DNA of 64,000 bases from Levilactobacillus zymae (GTDB lineage Bacteria > Bacillota > Bacilli > Lactobacillales > Lactobacillaceae), in assembly GCF_032190635.1 (NCBI RefSeq), contig NZ_JAVLAS010000001.1, forward strand, positions 558,001-622,000, read 5' to 3'. Both the position numbers and the translations under genes were made by a program. The notes below the pieces were generated by a model. The model was given only the letters and a program-made list of their open reading frames with translations. It was not told the origin of the DNA and ran no database searches. This document shows positions 25,319 through 33,355 of the stretch, in pieces. Position 1 is the first letter of the stretch. Each line of letters opens with the position of its first letter.

Positions 25319-25837
25319 TTACTTGCGACTTTGGGCAACCAACCGCCGATAGACTTCGGCGCCAACCAGGTCGTTAGTCACCATCCAGACCACGTGACCG
25401 AGGGCTTCGGAGACGTGCTCACTGGTGGGTTGATCTTTAGCGGAAGGGACGGTCCCCATGGCCGGCATGATCCCCAGGTGAAAGGCAATCCAGATCGTTA
25501 GGCCAACCCAGGTACCAGCATCCTTTTTAATGAACGGTAATTTTTCACCGACAATCTGGTAGAGCACGGCAAAGGTGGTCGAGAAGCCGAAGTGAATCAC
25601 GTAGCTGACCCAGGGTAGGGCGTGACCGGAATAGTGGTAGGTGGCGTGGGTGATCTTCTCGGGGACGCCCAACTGCTGGAGTAGCGTCTGGGGTGGATTA
25701 GTAGCGTCGCGGGCCGCGGTTCGTGGGGGCAAGACGTTCTCCCAACCCAGCTTAACTAGGCCGGAAATCAGCCCCGCGGCTCCTCCTGCGAGAATGGCGG
25801 CGGATAGATTTAATGGATGATGGGTAAAGATGGACAT
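25319..25837 (-). CDS. YagU-family (DUF1440) inner membrane protein
   Basis: A 172-residue membrane protein with about four hydrophobic segments (residues 13-30, 75-95, 110-130 and 140-155). The opening AAILAGGAAGLISGLVKLGWENVLPPR-type segment (Gly-rich, then WE and PPR) and HFGFSTTFAVLYQIV match YagU proteins, which have been linked to acid tolerance in enterobacteria. Start at ATG 25837 with GGGAG nine bases upstream, rather than TTG at 25843. First gene of the operon with the GPH transporter. Confidence 0.75.
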   Translation of the reverse strand: MSIFTHHPLNLSAAILAGGAAGLISGLVKLGWENVLPPRTAARDATNPPQTLLQQLGVPEKITHATYHYSGHALPWVSYVIHFGFSTTFAVLYQIVGEKLPFIKKDAGTWVGLTIWIAFHLGIMPAMGTVPSAKDQPTSEHVSEALGHVVWMVTNDLVGAEVYRRLVAQSRK

Positions 25838-25869
25838 TGACAAAAACTCCCTTCAATCGAACTAGTTTG

Positions 25870-25885
25870 AGTATAAGCGTTTTAA
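25870..25885 (-). promoter_or_regulatory. -10 element overlapped by a cre-like site (yagU-GPH operon)
   Basis: On the minus strand TTAAAACGCTTATA (25872-25885) agrees with the CcpA consensus at 12 of 14 positions and runs into TATACT (25870-25875), a -10. Catabolite repression of the sugar transporter would make sense but is inferred. Confidence 0.4.
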
Positions 25886-26056
25886 CGGTAGAGTTGCTAA
25901 ATTTTGCTTGTTCGGCGGCGACTGAGGAGTATTGAGCTGAAGATATACAATTATACATTGGTGGAATTCGGTGGGAATCCCCCGTCCTTTATTAAATTAT
26001 TAATTATTGCCGGTTAGAACATGCTAAACTGAAAGACATTGAGGAGGATGATCCAT

Positions 26057-26374
26057 ATGAAGAAGTGGGGAACCCGGCTGGGACTGATACTCCTGGCCAT
26101 TTTTGTGGCCTACGTTCTGTGTACGCCGGAGGGCAGTATCCGCTTAACGCTGCTATACCGGTTACGTGGCAGCCATCCGGTACAAACGGCCGTCCGGGCC
26201 AAAATCTGGCGCCAGGCCGTCACCCGTCCCGGAATTTTGACGGCCAAGTATACCTATCGTTCTAATGACTTGTACAACGCGCGGCGACCGGAATTTGTGG
26301 CCCATTATCGGGTTCAACGTTACGGGTTAATCTACGTGAGTCGGGCGCTGAGTAACAATCCTCAGGCCCGTTAA
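26057..26374 (+). CDS. Small membrane-anchored protein, unknown function
   Basis: A 105-residue protein with an N-terminal hydrophobic signal anchor (residues 8-24, LGLILLAIFVAYVLC) and a basic extracellular or periplasm-side remainder, rich in Arg and Tyr. The Cys at about residue 24 lacks a good lipobox. ATG at 26057 has GAGGAGG nine bases upstream. It diverges from the YagU-like gene; no relative recognised. Confidence 0.6.
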   Translation: MKKWGTRLGLILLAIFVAYVLCTPEGSIRLTLLYRLRGSHPVQTAVRAKIWRQAVTRPGILTAKYTYRSNDLYNARRPEFVAHYRVQRYGLIYVSRALSNNPQAR

Positions 26375-26455
26375 GCCGTTAGCCCGGTCATCTAGTTGTC
26401 GGCGTGCTACACTAAAATGGTGATGTTTTTTCGGAGACACGGAGAGGAGATTGCC

Positions 26456-28723
26456 ATGGCAACTCAAGTATTTGATCGCGGGTTCATTGACGTTCAGGAT
26501 GCGACGCAAAATAACCTGCAGCACGTTAGCTTACGCTTACCCAAGTATCGCACCACGGTATTCGTGGGGCTATCCGGTTCGGGAAAGTCGTCGTTAGTCT
26601 TCGATACGATTGCGGCGGCTTCACGGCGCGAACTCAACGAAACGTTTCCTAGTTTTACCCAACAATATTTACCTAAGTACGGTCAACCGCACGTCGGCAA
26701 CATCGACCACCTACCCGTGGCCATCGTGATTGCTCAGCAGCGTTTGGGGAAAAATGCCCGGTCAACGTTAGCCACGTATACCGGAATTTATTCGTTGTTA
26801 CGGTTGCTGTTCTCGCGGATCGGGAAACCGTTTATTGGTTATTCCGACACCTTTTCGTTTAATTTACCCCAGGGGATGTGCCCGGCTTGTCAGGGATTGG
26901 GTTACGTCGACGACATTGACGAAAGCCAACTAATCGACCCGGAGAAGTCCTTGAATCAGGGCGCCATTACCTTCGTCAGCTTTGCGCCGAACACCTGGCG
27001 TTGGCGGCGGTACGCGACCAGCGGCCTCTTCGACGACGATAAGCCCATTAAGGACTACACTGCTGACGAATACGAGTTGCTGATGCACGCACCGCAACAG
27101 AAATTGGCGCACCCGGGCGAAGGCTTTCCGCGTACGGCGCTTTACGAAGGTCTGGTGCCCCGAATTCGGCGGTCGATCATCGGCAAGAAGGAAGCGGCGC
27201 ACCACCGCGAAGCCATCGCGGCCATTGTGACCCGCAAACCCTGTCCCGCCTGCCACGGGACCCGGTTACGCCCCGAAGTGCTGACCAATCACATTAATGG
27301 CAAGAATATCGCGGAGGTCTCGGCCATGGACTTAAATCACGTGCTGACCTTCTTGCGGGCCATCACCGTACCGTTAGCGACCGACGTGGTGCGGGAACTG
27401 ACCACCAAGATTCAGTCGCTGGTCGACATCGGCTTGGGGTATCTGACCCTCGACCGGGGGACCAGTTCGTTGTCCGGTGGGGAAGCCCAACGGATCAAGA
27501 TTGCCAAGTACCTGACCAGCGCGTTGGTCGACATGGTCTATATCCTGGATGAACCCAGTGTGGGCCTGCATCCCCACGACATCCAGCTGATCAAGCAGGC
27601 GTTGACCCGGCTGAAGGAAAAGGGGAACACGATTCTAGTGGTCGAGCATAACCCGGCCATGTTCTCCATCGCCGACTACGTGGTGGAAATGGGGCCAAAA
27701 GCCGGTCACCGCGGCGGTCAGGTGACCTTTACCGGGACCTATTCCGAGCTGCTCGCCTCGGATACGTTGACCGGCAAGTGGTTGCGGCGGCCGCACACAT
27801 GGGGACCGGAACGGTCGGCCAAGGGCCAGCTTAGTCTGCACCACGTGACGGAGAATAATTTAAAAGACGTGTCCGTCGACATTCCGCTAGGGGTGATGAG
27901 CGTGATCTCAGGGGTTGCCGGGTCCGGGAAGAGTTCACTGGTCACCGCGATTAAGCGGCAGCTGAAGACCGATTACATCGACCTGGCCCAGACGCCGGTG
28001 GGGATTAACATTCGCTCGACGCCGGCCACCTATCTGGGGATTTTAGACGACATTCGGCAACTGTTCGGCAAGGCCAATGGTGTGGCGGCCGGGTGGTTCA
28101 GCTATAACGGCAAGGGCGCCTGTCCCCGGTGTAAGGGCAAAGGCGTGACCATTACCAACATGGCCTTCATGGACCCGGTCGTGCAGGTTTGTGAACTCTG
28201 CCACGGCCAACGATACAGCCAAGACGCCCTACAGTACACCTACCACGGCAAAACGATTGCCGAGGTCTTACAACTGTCGGTCACGGCGGCTAGCGAGTTC
28301 TTTGCCGAGACGCCCAAAGTTGCGACCAAGTTGGCTAACCTGGACCGGGTCGGTTTAGGCTACTTGACGCTGATTCAACCGCTGACTACCTTGTCTGGCG
28401 GGGAACTCCAGCGTTTGAAGTTGGCGGTCGAACTGGGCAAGCAGGGAACGGTTTATCTGTTGGATGAACCCACGGCGGGTCTACATTTGCAGGATACCGA
28501 ACGCTTACTCCAGCTCTTTAACGAGTTAGTCGCGGCGGGCAACTCACTGATCATTATCGAACATAACTTAGCGGTGATTAGCCAGGCCGACTGGCTGATC
28601 GATGTGGGTCCGGACGCCGGCCGGTACGGCGGTCAGATCCAGTATAGCGGCGTTCCACGCGGGGCGATTGACGTGCCAACCTCGCGGACTGGCGTCGCCT
28701 TGAAACAGTGGATTGCAGAATAA
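26456..28723 (+). CDS. Short UvrA paralogue (ABC excinuclease subunit A-like)
   Basis: A 755-residue double ABC ATPase, shorter than housekeeping UvrA (about 940-950). Walker A motifs GLSGSGKSS (residue about 38) and GVAGSGKSS (about 486); signatures LSGGEAQR and LSGGELQR; Walker B ILDEPSVGLHP and LLDEPTAGLH. Zinc-finger Cys pairs are present (CPACQG, CPACHG, CPRCKG, CELCHG). The missing length fits loss of the UvrB-binding region, as in UvrA2/DrrC-type paralogues associated with drug tolerance or protection from DNA-binding compounds. ATG at 26456 with GAGAGGAG. Monocistronic, with terminator. Confidence 0.85.
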   Translation: MATQVFDRGFIDVQDATQNNLQHVSLRLPKYRTTVFVGLSGSGKSSLVFDTIAAASRRELNETFPSFTQQYLPKYGQPHVGNIDHLPVAIVIAQQRLGKNARSTLATYTGIYSLLRLLFSRIGKPFIGYSDTFSFNLPQGMCPACQGLGYVDDIDESQLIDPEKSLNQGAITFVSFAPNTWRWRRYATSGLFDDDKPIKDYTADEYELLMHAPQQKLAHPGEGFPRTALYEGLVPRIRRSIIGKKEAAHHREAIAAIVTRKPCPACHGTRLRPEVLTNHINGKNIAEVSAMDLNHVLTFLRAITVPLATDVVRELTTKIQSLVDIGLGYLTLDRGTSSLSGGEAQRIKIAKYLTSALVDMVYILDEPSVGLHPHDIQLIKQALTRLKEKGNTILVVEHNPAMFSIADYVVEMGPKAGHRGGQVTFTGTYSELLASDTLTGKWLRRPHTWGPERSAKGQLSLHHVTENNLKDVSVDIPLGVMSVISGVAGSGKSSLVTAIKRQLKTDYIDLAQTPVGINIRSTPATYLGILDDIRQLFGKANGVAAGWFSYNGKGACPRCKGKGVTITNMAFMDPVVQVCELCHGQRYSQDALQYTYHGKTIAEVLQLSVTAASEFFAETPKVATKLANLDRVGLGYLTLIQPLTTLSGGELQRLKLAVELGKQGTVYLLDEPTAGLHLQDTERLLQLFNELVAAGNSLIIIEHNLAVISQADWLIDVGPDAGRYGGQIQYSGVPRGAIDVPTSRTGVALKQWIAE

Positions 28724-28728
28724 TTAAA

Positions 28729-28772
28729 AACGTGAGACCACCTTCCCTTAGGGGATGCGGGTCTCACGTTTT
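28729..28772. terminator. Bidirectional terminator
   Basis: AAAACGTGAGACC and GGTCTCACGTTTTT pair around a 20-base apex between convergent genes. Confidence 0.85.
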
Positions 28773-29416
28773 TAGTCTTTGATAGTTAGAATTTGGTGGG
28801 TGTCGGTACGACCGGTGGGGTAATTGTTTAGACGGTCAACTTGCTGGTGACCTAAAGCAATGCCCATGACCAAAAGTTGGTCGGCCGGGAGTTCGGTGAA
28901 CTGACGAACGATGTCTGGGTACTTAATAATCTCGTAAGCCGGCATTGAATCAACACCGTAGTCGGCGGCAGCCAGCATGAGTGTCTGCCCGAAGGCCCCT
29001 AGATCGTACACCGACCAAACGGGTGAACCTTGCGGAATGGTCAAATAGACCAAGACGGGTGCGTCAAATAACTCAGCCTGAATGGTGTCTAGCCGGGAGG
29101 CCTGATCCCCTAAAAAGGCGTGAATACCGGTCAACCAGGTCTGGGTGTTCTCACGTGAGACTACTGGCCAGATGGGGGTGACGGCCGTTAATTCGGCGTG
29201 CCCCTTAACGCCAGCTAAGGCCTGTTGCCGGTGCGCCGCTTTGATTCGTGCCAAGGTGTCCCCGGTGGCAATGGTCACCCGCCATGGCTGCGAATCTCCC
29301 CAGGACGGGGCCTGCTGGGCCGCCGCCACGATTGAGTGCAAGGTGTTGATACTAAGTGGATCGGTATTAAAGTGGCGAATTGCCCGTCGCCGTTGTAAAA
29401 CTTTAGCAAATTCCAT
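28772..29416 (-). CDS. Nitroreductase-family FMN oxidoreductase
   Basis: A 214-residue nitroreductase-fold protein. FMN-binding RRAIRHFNTDPLS (residues about 10-22), AAQQAPSWGDSQPWR (about 31-45) and the late YGVDSMPAYEIIKYPDIV with LPADQLLVMGIALG are typical. Family members reduce nitro compounds, quinones or flavins with NAD(P)H; substrate unknown. Start at ATG 29416 with GAGGAGGAG; a longer frame to 29506 lacks a ribosome site. Diverges from the next gene. Confidence 0.88.
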   Translation of the reverse strand: MEFAKVLQRRRAIRHFNTDPLSINTLHSIVAAAQQAPSWGDSQPWRVTIATGDTLARIKAAHRQQALAGVKGHAELTAVTPIWPVVSRENTQTWLTGIHAFLGDQASRLDTIQAELFDAPVLVYLTIPQGSPVWSVYDLGAFGQTLMLAAADYGVDSMPAYEIIKYPDIVRQFTELPADQLLVMGIALGHQQVDRLNNYPTGRTDTHQILTIKD

Positions 29417-29593
29417 GTTTAAGTCTCCTCCTCGATGATTCTGACTATTAAACATTTTATAGTTTACGAGTCCGTTTGGGTGAATGCAATAACTTTGTAT
29501 AACCATTACTTAAAAATGATACAAAACGTACGTTCTTTTGCCGGCGAAATTATGCTATGCTTAGAACATTCTGCAATGAGAGGACGTGACCGG

Positions 29594-31141
29594 ATGACCG
29601 CCACGATTTTAACGCCGGCCGAAAACCGGTTCCTACAATTGAGCTATCCCGCGTTGTCCATTCCGGCACTGACACGGTTGATGCCTCAGCTGCGAGACCA
29701 CCCGACGGTTAAGACCACCAGTGATTTTTTGACACGGAGCGCGAAGGCCGATTTGGCGGCTAACCGGGTCGATTGGTTGGTCGCCGGAAGTGCCGCATGG
29801 AAGCTGTTGGCACGCTTACCCTATAAGGTGAACGGTAGTGAGCAGCGGCGAGACTGGCGCCATTGTGCGCTGTGTCATTTGCCGGTGCGCTACGAATACC
29901 ACGTCGTGTTGCGCCTAAACGGTCGCGAGATTGTGGTGGGTTCCGAATGCGTTAAAAAGTTTATGAGCGACGAGCTGCAGTACTTGATGACCATTACCAC
30001 CGAAGATAATTTTCACGCGGTGGCCCAGTATGATCAGTTGACGGATCGCTATCCTCAGGTGCCCGAGATTCTCTGGGCACCCGACGCGTTGCCAGATTTG
30101 CCCAAACGTCATCGTGCGCAACAGACACGGGTTCGACGGGGGACGCAGACCACGGTGACGGGGTATCTGAAGCACCGCACGACGGTCTTACCGGACTCAC
30201 AATTGGCCCCTGACTTACGCGGCTATACCCAATTACAGGCACTGGATCACCAGGCCCACCAACGTGCGGTGGCGCAACGACACACCCGAGATGCGCGGGA
30301 CCGCCAAGTTGCCGAACAGGCACAACAACGGGCCTGGCAACAGGCTGATCGGGCTCAGGATACGGCTCAGGAACGGTTACGTCAGTCGGCGGACTACCAG
30401 CGGTGGTTGAACCGGGTCGCCACGGTGCTGGTGGAGCGATTGCCGCTGGTTGAATTTAAAGCCCAACTAACCCACATTGAGGTTCCCGCGGCAGTTCAGC
30501 ACTTGGTCAACGCTTATCAATTGGGCGTGATGGCCACCGAATTTACGCACCAGGGGAAAATTAAGGCTCAGCGGCTACAGATTGTTCCCCGGTATTTGGT
30601 AGCGGATCTGGACGACCGGGCACGGTCGTTGGCCCAACAACGACAACGTGATTGGAACGATGATGTGTTCAACGCGACGTTGGGGCTGGCATTAACACCG
30701 GCACAACGGCGTGCCCAGTTGGCGATGCTACGCCAAACCTGGGAGGGGCGTCAGTTGCCGGCGACCATTTATGCAGAACTGGCCGCGTTTAGGGCACACG
30801 TGACGCGACCGGTTCAACTCCCAACTAGTTGGCCCGAGCCGTTGCGGCAGGCCTTTCAGACGCGATTGGTGGCCCAACCGGTGGACGGTTGGGTCCCAGC
30901 TAAGAAGAATCACGTGACCCCGCAGCAGTTACGCCATCTGGGGCAAGCGACGACGGATTGGGCGACGGTGCAGGCGCGCTATCAACGATTGTACGCTTTG
31001 CCGCCGGCGGCCGAAGCGGTCACGTTGTCGGCACTGGAACAGTATTATCTACAGCAACGGGATCAACGACAGGGGCGGCAGGCGGCCACCCAGCAATTAT
31101 TGCAAAACTTATTAACCGATTCACCAGAAAATGAAGTATAA
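29594..31141 (+). CDS. Large protein with Cys cluster, unknown function
   Basis: A 515-residue cytosolic protein. Residues about 80-125 contain HCALCHLPVRYEYHVVLRLN-type sequence followed by VVGSECVKKFM: CxxC, then a Cys after a beta hairpin, an arrangement like a small zinc-binding or treble-clef domain found in uncharacterised proteins of plasmids and phages. A central Gln/Arg-rich segment (about 215-275, HQRAVAQRHTRDARDRQVAE...) looks like a coiled coil. The C-terminal half is helical and Gln-rich. I chose ATG 29594 (GAGAGGA upstream); 29576 is an alternative. It could bind nucleic acid, but I have no functional assignment. Confidence 0.55.
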   Translation: MTATILTPAENRFLQLSYPALSIPALTRLMPQLRDHPTVKTTSDFLTRSAKADLAANRVDWLVAGSAAWKLLARLPYKVNGSEQRRDWRHCALCHLPVRYEYHVVLRLNGREIVVGSECVKKFMSDELQYLMTITTEDNFHAVAQYDQLTDRYPQVPEILWAPDALPDLPKRHRAQQTRVRRGTQTTVTGYLKHRTTVLPDSQLAPDLRGYTQLQALDHQAHQRAVAQRHTRDARDRQVAEQAQQRAWQQADRAQDTAQERLRQSADYQRWLNRVATVLVERLPLVEFKAQLTHIEVPAAVQHLVNAYQLGVMATEFTHQGKIKAQRLQIVPRYLVADLDDRARSLAQQRQRDWNDDVFNATLGLALTPAQRRAQLAMLRQTWEGRQLPATIYAELAAFRAHVTRPVQLPTSWPEPLRQAFQTRLVAQPVDGWVPAKKNHVTPQQLRHLGQATTDWATVQARYQRLYALPPAAEAVTLSALEQYYLQQRDQRQGRQAATQQLLQNLLTDSPENEV

Positions 31142-31149
31142 CGTTAGCG

Positions 31150-31191
31150 TGATCATTATTCCCAGTTTGGAAATAATGGTCACTTTTGGGT
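31150..31191 (+). terminator. Terminator after the 515-residue protein gene
   Basis: GTGATCATTATTCCC pairs with GGAAATAATGGTCAC (one or two mismatches) and is followed by TTTT. The apex CCAGTTTGG is like that of other hairpins in this window. Confidence 0.75.
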
Positions 31192-31443
31192 TTCAGGCAC
31201 ACCAGTTAACCACCTGGGGGCGCCCGCTGCTTACGATTAAAGTTATGAATGCGCTCGCTGAAAGTGTTCTCATATTTAGGGATTTATGGGAAAGTAAAGG
31301 TTCAGTTTGATAATGGTACAAGAAATGTAAATTCCCCCATTTTGCGGGCCCTTTCCCGTAAACTAAATGCCAGGTTAACTCAGCTTGCAAAGCCTAGGTG
31401 GCTGGTTAGCTCCATAAACGAGTCGAGAGGAATTGATGATAGC

Positions 31444-33183
31444 ATGTTGAAACGTAAGCGACGGCAACTGGGCGTCACGCTCGCCACGGCGCTAGTCTTA
31501 TTACCATTGATGGCCCCCGCAGCCCACGCCAAAACTACGGACACGCAAACAGCCATTGCGCCACATCCGGGGGAATACGGATTTTATGTTGATCAATATA
31601 AGCATAATGTGAAGGAAAATCAGACGACCAGCACCAATCCGGGACTGGGCTTGCTGTCAAATTTCTATCAACTTTGGTCACCTACGAAGGGAAAGTTAAA
31701 CCCAGCCATCTTAGATCAAAGCATGGCCATCGTGGCCAAGGCCACGCAGACCCGGACTCAAGCCGAGGTGGAACGGTCCTTCTTTACGGACCAACGGACG
31801 CTCCAATACGGGATGCTATCTGGCTTAGGTCCCTACGAGAATGCCTTTAAGGAGAACGGTAACACCGAAACTTGGTACCCGAAGATGCCAGATAAGCCCA
31901 TTCCAGGAGATACGCCCTGGAGTACGGCACGGTGGGCTGATCCCAACTCAAAGCTGGGACCCATGGTCAAGCTGGTGAATCAGGCTCGTCAGTCCCCGTA
32001 CTGTGATACCGGGGTCGTCAAGCAGATTTTCAAGTACGTTCGACCATACCGACAGAGCCCGGAAACGGTCAAACAAAACCTTTACCTAGTCAACGTCATG
32101 GCCACGGCTCCGGCCAACGACTATGATTTCCCTAGTGGCCACGGTACGGCGGCCTTTGAAGTGGGCGAAACCATGGCCTACGCCTTTCCAGAACGGTTCC
32201 AACAGTTGTTGACCCGTTCCTCTGAGATGGGGTACGACCGGTTGCTGGCAGGGCGACACACGCCGTTAGCCGTGATGGGGAGCCGGATGATTGGGACCGC
32301 GGTAGCTGCCAGTGTTTTGAATGACCCGGCCAATGCGGCGTTGAAGAAGCAGGCCTATCAAAACGCTCACTCGGACGCCTTGCAAAAGAGTCCCTTAGTT
32401 GATCGTCACGATGAGTTTGGCAACTACGCCCAGAACCGGAAAGATTTCCGCTACCGGATGACCTACGGCTTACCACAAATTGGGGATACGACGCGGGCTA
32501 TGCGGGTGCCTAAGGGGGCCGAGGTGCTCTTAGAAACGCGGCTGCCTTACCTGAGTGCCGCGCAACGGCGAGCCGTCCTCGCCACGACCGGGTTGCCTTC
32601 CGGCTATCCCGTCTTGGACGATGCTGAAGGCTGGGGCCGGTTGGACCTCTTCTCGGCGGCCAACGGGTTCGGTAAGTTCTTGGATACGACGAAGGTGACG
32701 ATGAACGCCGCTAAGGGAAGCTTTAGTGCCCGCGACACTTGGCGTAACGACATTGCTGGTCGCGGTGGCTTGATTAAGCAGGGTACCGGGACGTTAACGT
32801 TGGCGGGACACAATACCTTTACGGGGGGCGTTCAGGTTAACGGTGGGCGAGTGATTTTGACCACCCGGGATGCCGCCGGTCGGGGGCCATTGAAGGTTCA
32901 ACGCGGGACGTTAACGGCTAAAGCGCCGCTGACTATCCAAAAGGGTTATCAACAAGCCAAGCGGGGCACCCTCGCGCTGACGGTGACCAAGGCCACGGCC
33001 TTGAAGATTCGGGGTAAAGCGCAATTGGCCGGAACGTTGAAGTTGACCACGAAGCACCTGAAGAACCACCAAAAGATTGTGGTCTTCGGACAGCACCGCG
33101 GGAAGTTTAGTCGAGTTCAAGGGTTACCTAAAGGCTGGCACGTGGTCTACCATGCGCATCATTTAGAAGCTGTTCGCGGCTAA
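31444..33183 (+). CDS. Secreted PAP2/class A acid phosphatase with C-terminal beta-strand repeats (paralogue 1)
   Basis: A 579-residue exported protein. Signal peptide residues 1-29 (ending AAHA). Phosphatase motifs: KYVRPYRQ (near 200), DFPSGHGTAAFE (near 223) and YDRLLAGRHTPLAVMGSR (near 262), i.e. the KxxxxxxRP, PSGH and SxxxGxxxGRH pattern of vanadate-type phosphatases. After residue about 430 comes DTWRNDIAGRGGLIKQGTG then TLTLAGHNTFTGGVQVNGG, a PATR-type autotransporter-associated strand repeat, and a beta-rich tail. It has no LPXTG or other clear anchor. Tandem duplicate of the next gene. ATG at 31444; GAGAGGA is 12 bases upstream. Confidence 0.82.
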   Translation: MLKRKRRQLGVTLATALVLLPLMAPAAHAKTTDTQTAIAPHPGEYGFYVDQYKHNVKENQTTSTNPGLGLLSNFYQLWSPTKGKLNPAILDQSMAIVAKATQTRTQAEVERSFFTDQRTLQYGMLSGLGPYENAFKENGNTETWYPKMPDKPIPGDTPWSTARWADPNSKLGPMVKLVNQARQSPYCDTGVVKQIFKYVRPYRQSPETVKQNLYLVNVMATAPANDYDFPSGHGTAAFEVGETMAYAFPERFQQLLTRSSEMGYDRLLAGRHTPLAVMGSRMIGTAVAASVLNDPANAALKKQAYQNAHSDALQKSPLVDRHDEFGNYAQNRKDFRYRMTYGLPQIGDTTRAMRVPKGAEVLLETRLPYLSAAQRRAVLATTGLPSGYPVLDDAEGWGRLDLFSAANGFGKFLDTTKVTMNAAKGSFSARDTWRNDIAGRGGLIKQGTGTLTLAGHNTFTGGVQVNGGRVILTTRDAAGRGPLKVQRGTLTAKAPLTIQKGYQQAKRGTLALTVTKATALKIRGKAQLAGTLKLTTKHLKNHQKIVVFGQHRGKFSRVQGLPKGWHVVYHAHHLEAVRG

Positions 33184-33185
33184 AA

Positions 33186-33231
33186 ATAAAAATATCTATG
33201 CAATGGTTAATCGTTGCATAGATATTTTTTT
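33186..33231 (+). terminator. Terminator between the two phosphatase paralogues
   Basis: AAATATCTATGCAA, 10-base loop, TTGCATAGATATTTTTTT: each paralogue therefore has its own transcript. Confidence 0.9.
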
Positions 33232-33355
33232 ATGAACGTAAAGGTTTGATGGGGGGAATGTACAGACTCCGTAAAGCGCCCCAAATAAGGGCTGGATACG
33301 GGTACACTAGGTTCAGGTTAGCGCGATAACCAAACGGAGTAGGGAGGAATTTGAT

